In this document: positions 54,294 to 61,589 of the stretch, piece by piece
Position numbering within the stretch: position 1 is the stretch's first letter
How the letters are laid out: each line of letters begins with the position of its first letter
Source of the DNA: Breoghania corrubedonensis
Lineage (GTDB): Bacteria > Pseudomonadota > Alphaproteobacteria > Rhizobiales > Stappiaceae
DNA: 64,000 bases
Direction of reading: 5' to 3'
Assembly: GCF_003053845.1 (NCBI RefSeq)
Contig: NZ_QAYG01000008.1
Location: 62,001-126,000 of the forward strand
Notes under the pieces: model-generated
Databases searched by the model: none
What the model saw: the letters and a program-made list of their open reading frames with translations, nothing else
What the model was told of the DNA's origin: nothing
Program-made: the position numbers and the translations under genes

Positions 54294-54800
54294 GTGGCAA
54301 ACGGCATCCATTCGTCCTCCACCGCAAGGAACGGCTATCTCGACCGCCTGCCTGAGCGGCTCGTGGTGGAGGGGTTCCGCCGCTGGATGGCGGGGTATGA
54401 CACGGGCGATATCCAGTGCTGGGAAATGGCGTGGAACCTCTATGCCAAGGCGCTGGGGCCCAAGCAGGCCCGTTCCGCAATGGCCGAGCTGTCGTGCTGG
54501 GTGCGTGCCATCCGTTCGAATTCCGCACGTTCCGTTTGTCTTTTCCCCTACGGCTGCCGAAAGCTGTGTCGGGACGAGTGCATGGCGGTGTCCATGGTTG
54601 CCTGTGTACAGCACCGCGATAACGACGCGCTGGAAGCTGCGGCGACGCAACTGATCGGCTGCGAGCATATCGCGGAAGCCGTCGAGACGGCACGAAGCTT
54701 CGGCGAGATGCTCGACAGCATCGGCCAGCACCTGATCCCGGTACCCAGGCCGGTGATCGAGGATATCGCGCTGCGGCCGGGGCGGCAGCATTTCCATTGA
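54294..54800 (+). CDS. Hypothetical protein, cysteine-containing
   Basis: A 168-residue protein I do not recognise. It begins at GTG 54294 (GAGG nine bases before). The sequence has a coherent helical pattern: YLDRLPERLVVEGFRRWMAGYDTGDIQCWEMAWNLYAKALG, followed by several cysteines (WVRAIRSNSARSVCLFPYGCRKLCRDECMAVSMVACVQHRDNDALE). The CLFPYGCRKLCRDEC cluster might bind a metal or form disulfides; no signal peptide is seen. It lies 84 bases before the imelysin cluster in the same direction, so it may share its iron-related context. Confidence 0.7.
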   Translation: MANGIHSSSTARNGYLDRLPERLVVEGFRRWMAGYDTGDIQCWEMAWNLYAKALGPKQARSAMAELSCWVRAIRSNSARSVCLFPYGCRKLCRDECMAVSMVACVQHRDNDALEAAATQLIGCEHIAEAVETARSFGEMLDSIGQHLIPVPRPVIEDIALRPGRQHFH

Positions 54801-54884
54801 ATTGAAAATCCGGAATTTGTCCGGCGGCGCACTGCGCGCCGAGGGCCATTCGGGAACCCGTCCAGAGCATCAAAAAGGGGAGAC

Positions 54885-56162
54885 ATGCTGGTGAAATTCA
54901 TGAGGACAACGACGGCGGCCGCGGTATTGGCGTTGAGTGCCACAGCCGCGCTCGCGGAGACAAAACCGTCAGAGGTCATCTCGACCTATGCCGATATCGC
55001 GCTTGCCGGCTACGAGGATTCTCTGACGACGGCGAAGGAGCTTGATGCCGCGATCGAAAAGCTGGTCGCCGCGCCGAGCGACGCCAGTCTCAAAGCGGCA
55101 CGCGAAGCCTGGCTCGCCGCCCGCATACCTTATCAGCAGACCGAGGCCTATCGTTTCGGCAACGCCATCGTCGATGATTGGGAGGGGCGGGTGAACGCCT
55201 GGCCGCTCGACGAGGGCCTGATTGACTACGTCGATGCGTCTTCCTATGGCGCGGAATCTGATGAAAACGAGCTCTATACGGCCAACGTGATCGCCAACAA
55301 GACGATCACGATCAATGGCGAGGAGGTCGATGCCTCCACGATCACGCCGGAATTTCTGGCAGGTACGTTGCAGGAAGCCGGCGATGTCGAAGCCAACGTG
55401 GCCACTGGCTATCACGCCATCGAGTTCCTGCTGTGGGGGCAGGATCTGAACGGCACAAATGCCGGTGCCGGCGCGCGTCCGGCAACCGACTTCGATCCTG
55501 CCAATTGCACGGGCGGAAATTGCGAGCGCCGCGCCGCATATCTGTCTTCGGCGTCCGATCTGTTGCTGACCGATCTTGAAGAGATGGTCGGCAATTGGAA
55601 GGACGGCGGCGCGGCGCGCACGGCGCTGATGGAAAACGGCGAAGCCGGAGCGCTTCGCACGATCCTGACAGGCATGGGCTCGCTGTCCTACGGCGAACTG
55701 GCGGGCGAGCGCATGAAGCTCGGTCTGCTGCTCCACGATCCGGAAGAAGAGCACGACTGCTTCTCCGACAACACCTTCAACTCGCACTACTACGACGCGC
55801 TTGGCATCAAGAACGTCTATGAGGGCCGCTACCAGCGTGTGGACGGGTCTATCGTGGAGGGGCCGAGTGTCGCCGATCTCGTCGGGGACGCCGATGCCGG
55901 GGTTGCCGAAGAGCTGGGCACCAAGCTTGAAGCCACGCATGCGGCCTTCACCGAGATGAAGAAACGCGGTGAAACGGTCGAGGCCTACGACCAGATGATC
56001 GGCGAGGGCAATGACGCGGGAAACGCCGTCGTTCAGGCCGCGATCAATGCGCTGATCGATCAGACCCGGTCAATCGAGCGTGCCGTGGCGGTTCTCGATC
56101 TGGAAGCGCTGGAAGTTGAGGGCTCCGATAGCCTAGACAACCCGGACGCCGTTTTTCAATAG
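54885..56162 (+). CDS. Imelysin family protein (M75-type, iron-related periplasmic protein)
   Basis: A 425-residue secreted protein with a Sec signal (cleavage after ALA, residue 24). It has the imelysin GxHxxE motif as G175-Y-H177-A-I-E180 followed by FLLWGQD, and the family segments REAWLAARIPYQQTEAYRFGN, WPLDEGLIDYV and DCFSDNT. Known relatives (IrpA, EfeO) act in iron acquisition; M75 peptidase activity is reported only for a few. SD AGGGGAG precedes ATG 54885. It heads a four-gene cluster with a di-heme oxidoreductase, a second imelysin and a DUF1513 protein, an arrangement linked to Fur-type control in other bacteria. Confidence 0.93.
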   Translation: MLVKFMRTTTAAAVLALSATAALAETKPSEVISTYADIALAGYEDSLTTAKELDAAIEKLVAAPSDASLKAAREAWLAARIPYQQTEAYRFGNAIVDDWEGRVNAWPLDEGLIDYVDASSYGAESDENELYTANVIANKTITINGEEVDASTITPEFLAGTLQEAGDVEANVATGYHAIEFLLWGQDLNGTNAGAGARPATDFDPANCTGGNCERRAAYLSSASDLLLTDLEEMVGNWKDGGAARTALMENGEAGALRTILTGMGSLSYGELAGERMKLGLLLHDPEEEHDCFSDNTFNSHYYDALGIKNVYEGRYQRVDGSIVEGPSVADLVGDADAGVAEELGTKLEATHAAFTEMKKRGETVEAYDQMIGEGNDAGNAVVQAAINALIDQTRSIERAVAVLDLEALEVEGSDSLDNPDAVFQ

Positions 56163-56344
56163 GACTGAATTAAGGGACGCGGGCGGTGCCGTTGTGCCGC
56201 CCGTCTTCCGTCCGTGAACCTTCGTCACGTCCGCCCGTCGCCGGGCAGCGCCACGAGGGGGTGCGGGCTGTTGCGCGTTTTCAGGGGAGGAGACCTTGTC
56301 GGCGCGCTTGTGACCACAGGACCAAGACAAGGAAGCCGACCCAC

Positions 56345-57916
56345 ATGATCCCGTTCCGGTCATGCCCAGCCGATCGCTTGTTGCGGGTTGCTCCCGTTCT
56401 TGCCGCCACGCTGACCGTCATCGCCTGTGCCGCTCTTGCCGTTTCGTGGCAGCCCGTGCGCGCTGACGGCGTTCTTTCCTGGCGCACCGATCTCACGCCG
56501 AAAGACCGTGCGCGCGTCGCCAAAGTGGTCAAGACGACCGGCGACTTTTCAAAGCCCGAACGCTTCGAGACGATGCAGGGCGGGGCAGCGACCTCGCGCA
56601 AGCTCGTCAACCGGGATGCCTTTTCCCAGTTTTCAGCCAATCTGACCTTCAAGCAGGAGCGCGACTTCAAGCTCGGCAATGCGCTTTTCCGCAAGCTTTG
56701 GGTTTCCTCGCCCTCCTCCACCAAGGCGTCCGACGGTCTCGGCCCTCTCTACAATTCAAGGGCCTGCCAGAACTGTCATCTGAAGGATGGACGCGGTCGT
56801 CCGCCGGGAGCCGACGAGATCGCCTCGTCCATGTTCCTGCGTCTTTCGGTGCCACCGCGCACCGATGCAGAGCGCGAGGCGATTGCCACCAAGGCGATGA
56901 TGCGGATCCCGGAACCGACCTATGGCGGTCAGCTTCAGGAATTCGCCGTTGGCGACCTCACCCCGGAAGGTCACATGCGCATTGCCTACGAGCCGGTCGC
57001 GGTCGCGCTCAATGGCGGCGAGACGGTGACGCTTCGCAAGCCAAGCTACACAATCACCGATCTTGGTTACGGCCCGATGGACCCGGAGGCGATGATTTCG
57101 CCGCGCGTGACGCCGCAGATGATCGGGCTGGGGCTGCTGGAGGCGATCCATCCCGGTGACATCATCGCGGGCGCCGACCTGGATGACGCCGATGGAGACG
57201 GCATCTCCGGCAAGGTTTCGTGGAACCGCAACCCGGATACCGGCGAGCCGATGATCGGCCGTTTCGGCTGGAAGGCGACCATGCCGACGGTGCATTCGCA
57301 GGCTGCCGACGCTTTCGCCGGCGACATCGGCATCGCGACCCCCTCTCACCCGGATCCGTGGGGCGATTGCACAACGGCACAGGCCGACTGCCGCTCCATG
57401 CCCTCGGGCATCCAGGCCAATCTCGGAGACACGGAAGCGCCGGACCCTGTGATGGAGCTTGTCGCGTTCTATTCCCGCAATCTCGCCGTGCCCATGCGCC
57501 GTAATGTCGACGACCGCCACGTTCTGGACGGAAAGGAACTCTTCCATGCGGCTGGGTGCGCGTCGTGCCACCGGCCGAAATTCGTCACCAGCCGCGAGGC
57601 GGAGCAGAAGCAGTTCCGCTTCCAGCTGATCTGGCCCTACACCGACATGCTGCTGCACGACATGGGGGAGGGGCTTGCGGACGGTCGTCCGGTGGGCGAC
57701 GCTACGGGACGTGAATGGCGCACCGCGCCGCTTTGGGGCTCCGGCCTGACGGAAACCGTCAACGGTCATACGATGATGCTGCACGACGGGCGGGCTCGCA
57801 ACGCGCTGGAGGCGATCCTGTGGCACGGCGGCGAAGCGAAAGCCGCCCGCGATGCGGTCGTCGCCATGGAGCCCGACGAGCGGGCCGCGCTTCTGCGTTT
57901 TCTGGAGTCGCTTTGA
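56345..57916 (+). CDS. Di-heme oxidoreductase family (DHOR, DUF1111) c-type cytochrome
   Basis: A 523-residue periplasmic cytochrome with a hydrophobic N-terminal signal (VLAATLTVIACAALAVSW). Two heme c sites are C141-Q-N-C144-H145 and C405-A-S-C408-H409. The region around FRKLWVSSPSSTKASDGLGPLYNSRACQNCH and the ATMPTVHSQAADAFAGDIGI block are typical of DUF1111 proteins, often called putative thiol oxidoreductases. It may oxidise or reduce a metal such as iron for the imelysin partners. ATG 56345 follows AAGGAAG; it overlaps the next gene by one base (TGATG). Confidence 0.92.
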   Translation: MIPFRSCPADRLLRVAPVLAATLTVIACAALAVSWQPVRADGVLSWRTDLTPKDRARVAKVVKTTGDFSKPERFETMQGGAATSRKLVNRDAFSQFSANLTFKQERDFKLGNALFRKLWVSSPSSTKASDGLGPLYNSRACQNCHLKDGRGRPPGADEIASSMFLRLSVPPRTDAEREAIATKAMMRIPEPTYGGQLQEFAVGDLTPEGHMRIAYEPVAVALNGGETVTLRKPSYTITDLGYGPMDPEAMISPRVTPQMIGLGLLEAIHPGDIIAGADLDDADGDGISGKVSWNRNPDTGEPMIGRFGWKATMPTVHSQAADAFAGDIGIATPSHPDPWGDCTTAQADCRSMPSGIQANLGDTEAPDPVMELVAFYSRNLAVPMRRNVDDRHVLDGKELFHAAGCASCHRPKFVTSREAEQKQFRFQLIWPYTDMLLHDMGEGLADGRPVGDATGREWRTAPLWGSGLTETVNGHTMMLHDGRARNALEAILWHGGEAKAARDAVVAMEPDERAALLRFLESL

Positions 57917-59010
57917 TGCCCACCCCCTTGATGCGCACAGGCCTTGCTCTCGCAGCCGCTCTTTGCCTTTGCGGTGCGGCGCGCGCGGACGGGACCGACG
58001 ACCATCACCGCTTCGTCGAAAACGCGATCGACGGTTACATCCGGCCGGAATTTCGGCGGTTCGCAGACAGCCTGCACGTTCTGGACGAGCGGATCGGCGC
58101 CTTCTGCTCGGCACCGGATGTGGCCGGCTATGACAACATGCGGGGCGCCTACAGCGATGCGCTGGCGGGTTTTGCCCGCGTCACCTTCCTGCGCTTTGGC
58201 CCGCTTGTCGAAGACCATCGGCTGGAGCGGCTTTTGTTCTGGCCGGATCGCAAATCGATCGGTCGCCGTCAGGCAGAGCAGGCGGTGCGTGAGCGCGACG
58301 ACAGCGTGCTGACCGTTGAAAGCCTGAAGGGAAAGAGCGTCGCCATGCAGGGTCTGCTGGCTTTGGAACCTGTCCTTTTCGACGATGCGCGCGAAAGTCT
58401 TCTTTCCGGCGGCGCGGACGCGGAATTCCGCTGTGGCTATGCGGATGCGATCGGCGACAATCTTGTCTCGATTTCCGATGGGATCGCGACCGAATGGGAA
58501 GCTCCTGACGGGTATGCGGCGCTGCTGCTCGCGCCGGGACCCGACAACATCGCCTTTCGTTCGGATCAGGAGGCGGCGAGCCAGGTGCTCGGCGGGCTGA
58601 CGACCGGCTTGCAGATCGTGCGGGATCAATGGATCGGCCCGATCCTCGGGCAGGGACCCGGGAAGCCGAAGCCACGCATGGCGCTCTTCCGCCGGTCCGG
58701 CAATTCGCTGGTGATGATTCGCGCCGGTGTCGAGGGCGTGAAGGACTATCTGGCCGCGCTTGAGGTCGAGCCGATGCTCGACGAGGAATACGCCTGGATG
58801 GGATCGTCCCTGCAGTTTGAGCTTTCCAGCGCTCTCAAGACGCTGGGCGAGATGAAAGAGCCGCTGACGAAGACGCTGCGAAAACGCGAAGCCTACGACA
58901 AGCTCGCCTTCATTGATGTTGTTTTGGACGGTGTCCGCGATAGCGCAGGCGAGGAACTGGCTGTCGCGTTGAAGATTCAGGTGGGGTTCAATGCGCTCGA
59001 CGGAGATTGA
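57916..59010 (+). CDS. Imelysin family protein, second copy
   Basis: A 364-residue secreted protein; the signal peptide (MRTGLALAAALCLCGAARA) ends near residue 24. The family fold is evident from LEPVLFDD and ATEWEAPDGYAALLLAPG, and TGLQIVRDQWIGPILG. The GxHxxE motif is altered: the matching positions are E99-D100-H101-R-L-E104 followed by RLLFWPD, so the Gly is replaced while His and Glu remain. Homologues in this gene position are usually shorter and more divergent than the first imelysin. It overlaps the DHOR stop by one base and the DUF1513 start by 20 bases. Confidence 0.88.
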   Translation: MPTPLMRTGLALAAALCLCGAARADGTDDHHRFVENAIDGYIRPEFRRFADSLHVLDERIGAFCSAPDVAGYDNMRGAYSDALAGFARVTFLRFGPLVEDHRLERLLFWPDRKSIGRRQAEQAVRERDDSVLTVESLKGKSVAMQGLLALEPVLFDDARESLLSGGADAEFRCGYADAIGDNLVSISDGIATEWEAPDGYAALLLAPGPDNIAFRSDQEAASQVLGGLTTGLQIVRDQWIGPILGQGPGKPKPRMALFRRSGNSLVMIRAGVEGVKDYLAALEVEPMLDEEYAWMGSSLQFELSSALKTLGEMKEPLTKTLRKREAYDKLAFIDVVLDGVRDSAGEELAVALKIQVGFNALDGD

Positions 59011-60115
59011 CCGCAGGTTGCTTCTGGCTGGTGCTGGTGCGGCCCTGCTTGCCGGGCTCGCCCCCCGGCAGCTTGCCGCGATGGAAGCGAACGACACGCT
59101 GTTCCTGTCAGCCCGGAAGGAGGGTGACAGCGGCTATGCGGTTGTTGTCTTCACGCCGGACGGCAAGGATGTGGTTCGCGTGCCGCTGCCGGGACGCGGG
59201 CACGACGTGACCCTGCATGCCGCGAGCGGGCGGGCGGTGGCGTTCGCGCGGCGGCCGGGCACCTTCGCCGCCGCGTTCGACGTTCTTGGCAAGCGTGCGC
59301 CGGTGTTCTTTTCCTCGCCGGAGGAACGCCATTTCTATGGCCACGGGGTCTATTCGCCAGACGGCAAGCTGCTTTACGCGACCGAGAACGACTTCGAAAA
59401 CGGCCAGGGATTCATCGGTGTCTATGACACGAGCGACGGCTATCGGCGGATCGCGGAGTTCGCGTCCGGCGGCGTGGGGCCACATGAGGTGCTGCTGGCT
59501 CCCGACGGGCGCACGCTCGTCGTCGCCAATGGCGGCATGGAAACCCATCCCGATTATGGTCGCACCATCCTCAACCTGCCAACGATGAAGCCGACACTCG
59601 CGCTCATCGACCGCCTCACCGGCGAGATCATCGCCTGCCATGATCTGGGCGAGAGCGAGCGACTGTCCTCTATCCGTCACATGACGATAGACGGGCATGG
59701 CTCGGTCTGGTTCGGTTGCCAGTTCCAGGGCGGCAAGACGGAGCGGCCGCAGCTCGTCGGCCGGCTGAAGCGCGGTGACGAGCCGGAGCTTATGTCCGCG
59801 CCGCAGGATATCCTGCGCGGCTTCAACAACTATATCGGCTCGGTCATGACCAGTCGGGACGGGGAAACGATCGCGACCTCCAGCCCACGCGGCGGACAGG
59901 TTGTCTACTGGAATGCGGCAAGCGGCGAGATCCTGGGGCGGGATCGTGTTGTGGATGGATGCGGCGTTGCGCCGAGGCCGTCCAACGACTTCCTGATCTC
60001 CGACGGGGCGGGCGAGTTGCTGGCCGGTGGGCCGGGCGATGGCGGTAAACCGGCCGTCATCGCGCGCAATTCATCGGTTGCGTGGGACAATCATATGGTG
60101 GGCTTTCGGGTTTGA
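58991..60115 (+). CDS. DUF1513 domain-containing periplasmic protein (beta-propeller-like)
   Basis: A 374-residue protein. The N-terminus has a Tat-like motif (DRRLLLAGAGAALLAGLAPRQLAA). The rest has beta-propeller-type repeats (RGHDVTLHAASGRAVAFARRPG; HFYGHGVYSPDGKLLYATENDF; GPHEVLLAPDGRTLVVANGGMETHPDYGR; HMTIDGHGSVWFGCQFQG) as in DUF1513. No enzymatic role is established. It is the fourth gene of the imelysin/DHOR cluster and overlaps the second imelysin gene by 20 bases, so translation is probably coupled. Confidence 0.9.
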   Translation: MRSTEIDRRLLLAGAGAALLAGLAPRQLAAMEANDTLFLSARKEGDSGYAVVVFTPDGKDVVRVPLPGRGHDVTLHAASGRAVAFARRPGTFAAAFDVLGKRAPVFFSSPEERHFYGHGVYSPDGKLLYATENDFENGQGFIGVYDTSDGYRRIAEFASGGVGPHEVLLAPDGRTLVVANGGMETHPDYGRTILNLPTMKPTLALIDRLTGEIIACHDLGESERLSSIRHMTIDGHGSVWFGCQFQGGKTERPQLVGRLKRGDEPELMSAPQDILRGFNNYIGSVMTSRDGETIATSSPRGGQVVYWNAASGEILGRDRVVDGCGVAPRPSNDFLISDGAGELLAGGPGDGGKPAVIARNSSVAWDNHMVGFRV

Positions 60116-60233
60116 GGTGCCGCAGGGCAGGCCGGCTCTTGATCCTGACCGAGAACCGTAGGACGCTTCGTTTGTCGGGTCGGCGTCAGCGTGCCGCACC
60201 GATCGATGAAAACCAACGCCCAAGCGGGGAACC

Positions 60234-60521
60234 ATGTCCGAAAGCAAGAAGATGGAAGTCAAGGAGCGCCTCGCCCTTTTGTCGAAAGCGATCGACGAGA
60301 AGGTCAAGCAGCTCGACAAGCGTGGCGAGTTGACGAGCCGGCACGAGGCCTATGCGGGCGATCTGAAGAAACGGCAGTATGAATTGCACGTCAAGCTGGA
60401 GAAGTCAGTCCACGACAACAACTTCTGGGAGGCGATGAAGAGCGAACTCGAGCTCGATTCCTCCGCGCTTCTTTCCGAATTCCGCAGCTGGGTGGAAGGA
60501 CTCGACACCGGGAAGCTCTGA
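60234..60521 (+). CDS. Small conserved helical protein, function unknown
   Basis: A 95-residue soluble protein, strongly charged and predicted all-helical (MSESKKMEVKERLALLSKAIDEKVKQLDKRGELTSRHEAYAGDLKKRQYELHVKLEK..., possibly coiled coil). ATG 60234 follows GGGGAA. I do not recognise a family. It is downstream of the DUF1513 gene by 118 bases and convergent with the response regulator, so it may be its own unit. Confidence 0.65.
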   Translation: MSESKKMEVKERLALLSKAIDEKVKQLDKRGELTSRHEAYAGDLKKRQYELHVKLEKSVHDNNFWEAMKSELELDSSALLSEFRSWVEGLDTGKL

Positions 60522-60573
60522 GCGGTTCCTCGCTCAGAGTGCGTCCTGCCGCGTTGTCGCGGCGACCGAGAGC

Positions 60574-60606
60574 GCAAGCGGTCTATCCTTGGAGACGACC
60601 GCTTGC
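60574..60606. terminator. Hairpin between the small helical protein and response-regulator genes
   Basis: GCAAGCGGTC (60574-60583) and GACCGCTTGC (60597-60606) are perfect 10-bp inverted repeats with a 13-base loop; a second hairpin, CCGCG-TTGT-CGCGG, lies at 60549-60562. The pair fills the 141-base gap between convergent stops. Confidence 0.6.
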
Positions 60607-60662
60607 ACGTTCTGCCGCGATTTGCGCGAAGCCCAAGCCGATTGCGCCGGGCCTTTCAGTCC

Positions 60663-61589
60663 TCACAGCTCGTGCAGCACATGCGCGGCGCGCACCGCGG
60701 CCGAGGCGCGGTTTTCCACGCCGAGCTTGGCGTAGATCTGTTCCAGATGCTTGTTCACGGTACGTGGCGAAAGTCCCAGGATTTCGCCGATATCCCGGTT
60801 CGACTTGCCCTTGGCGATCCACAGCAGCACTTCCGCCTCGCGGCCTGTCAGGGAGAAGTGCTCGCGCAGGGTCCCGGCCTGGTTTGGATGGTCGGCGGTG
60901 GTGAGGCGGAAGAGATATTCCTCCACCCCGATCGTGCCCAGGTGATGGAACTGCACCTCTGCCCCATTGCCAAGGCCGATGGTCATCGTCGCCGTCTGAC
61001 CGGCGGGGCGCTCTGCGCCCGAAGCGATCCACGCCGCCAACTCATGGCCAAGATCGGCGAGCGCCTCCTCGCGGCCCGTCATCGCCTTCAGCACCTGCTG
61101 GGCTTGCGGGGTTGACCACACGACCTGACCGGAAGGCGCAACGGCGAGCAGATGACGGCCCGCCGCATCCAGTGCGATGCGGGCATTCTGGACCGAACGC
61201 GCATTGGCGAGATGCACCCGGATGCGGGCCTGAAGCTCATCGATATTAATGGGTTTGGTCAGATAGTCCACGCCGCCGGATTCCAACGCGTGAACCACAT
61301 GCTCGGTTTCCGTTAGCCCGGTCATGAAGATCACCGGCACATGGGCGAGGGCGGCGTCGGTCTTGATGCGGCGGCACGCCTCGAAACCGTCCATGCCGGG
61401 CATGACCGCATCCATCAACACGATATCGGGGGTTACCCGGCTGGAGATCGCGAGCGCCGCTTCGCCGCTTGTCGCGACGAGCACGGTAATGCCAGCCTGT
61501 TCCAGCGCGCTCGTCAGGAAGCCGAGCGCCTCGGGAGAATCGTCGACGACGAGCACGATGTCGCGCTGGCGGAGCGCATTACTCGGCAT
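60663..61589 (-). CDS. Response regulator with LuxR-type HTH, and PAS-like middle
   Basis: A 308-residue regulator. Residues 8-125 are a receiver domain (LVVDDSPEALGF; phosphoacceptor D60 in LMDAVMPGMDGFEAC; VDYLTKPI). Residues about 140-230 include ARIALDAAGRHLLAVAPSGQVVWSTPQAQQVL, which resembles a PAS domain. The C-terminal LuxR helix-turn-helix is LTGREAEVLLWIAKGKSNRDIGEILGLSPRTVNKHLEQIYAKLGV. Its ATG 61589 overlaps the stop of the transporter-kinase gene (61579), so it is the probable partner and output of that kinase. Confidence 0.93.
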   Translation of the reverse strand: MPSNALRQRDIVLVVDDSPEALGFLTSALEQAGITVLVATSGEAALAISSRVTPDIVLMDAVMPGMDGFEACRRIKTDAALAHVPVIFMTGLTETEHVVHALESGGVDYLTKPINIDELQARIRVHLANARSVQNARIALDAAGRHLLAVAPSGQVVWSTPQAQQVLKAMTGREEALADLGHELAAWIASGAERPAGQTATMTIGLGNGAEVQFHHLGTIGVEEYLFRLTTADHPNQAGTLREHFSLTGREAEVLLWIAKGKSNRDIGEILGLSPRTVNKHLEQIYAKLGVENRASAAVRAAHVLHEL

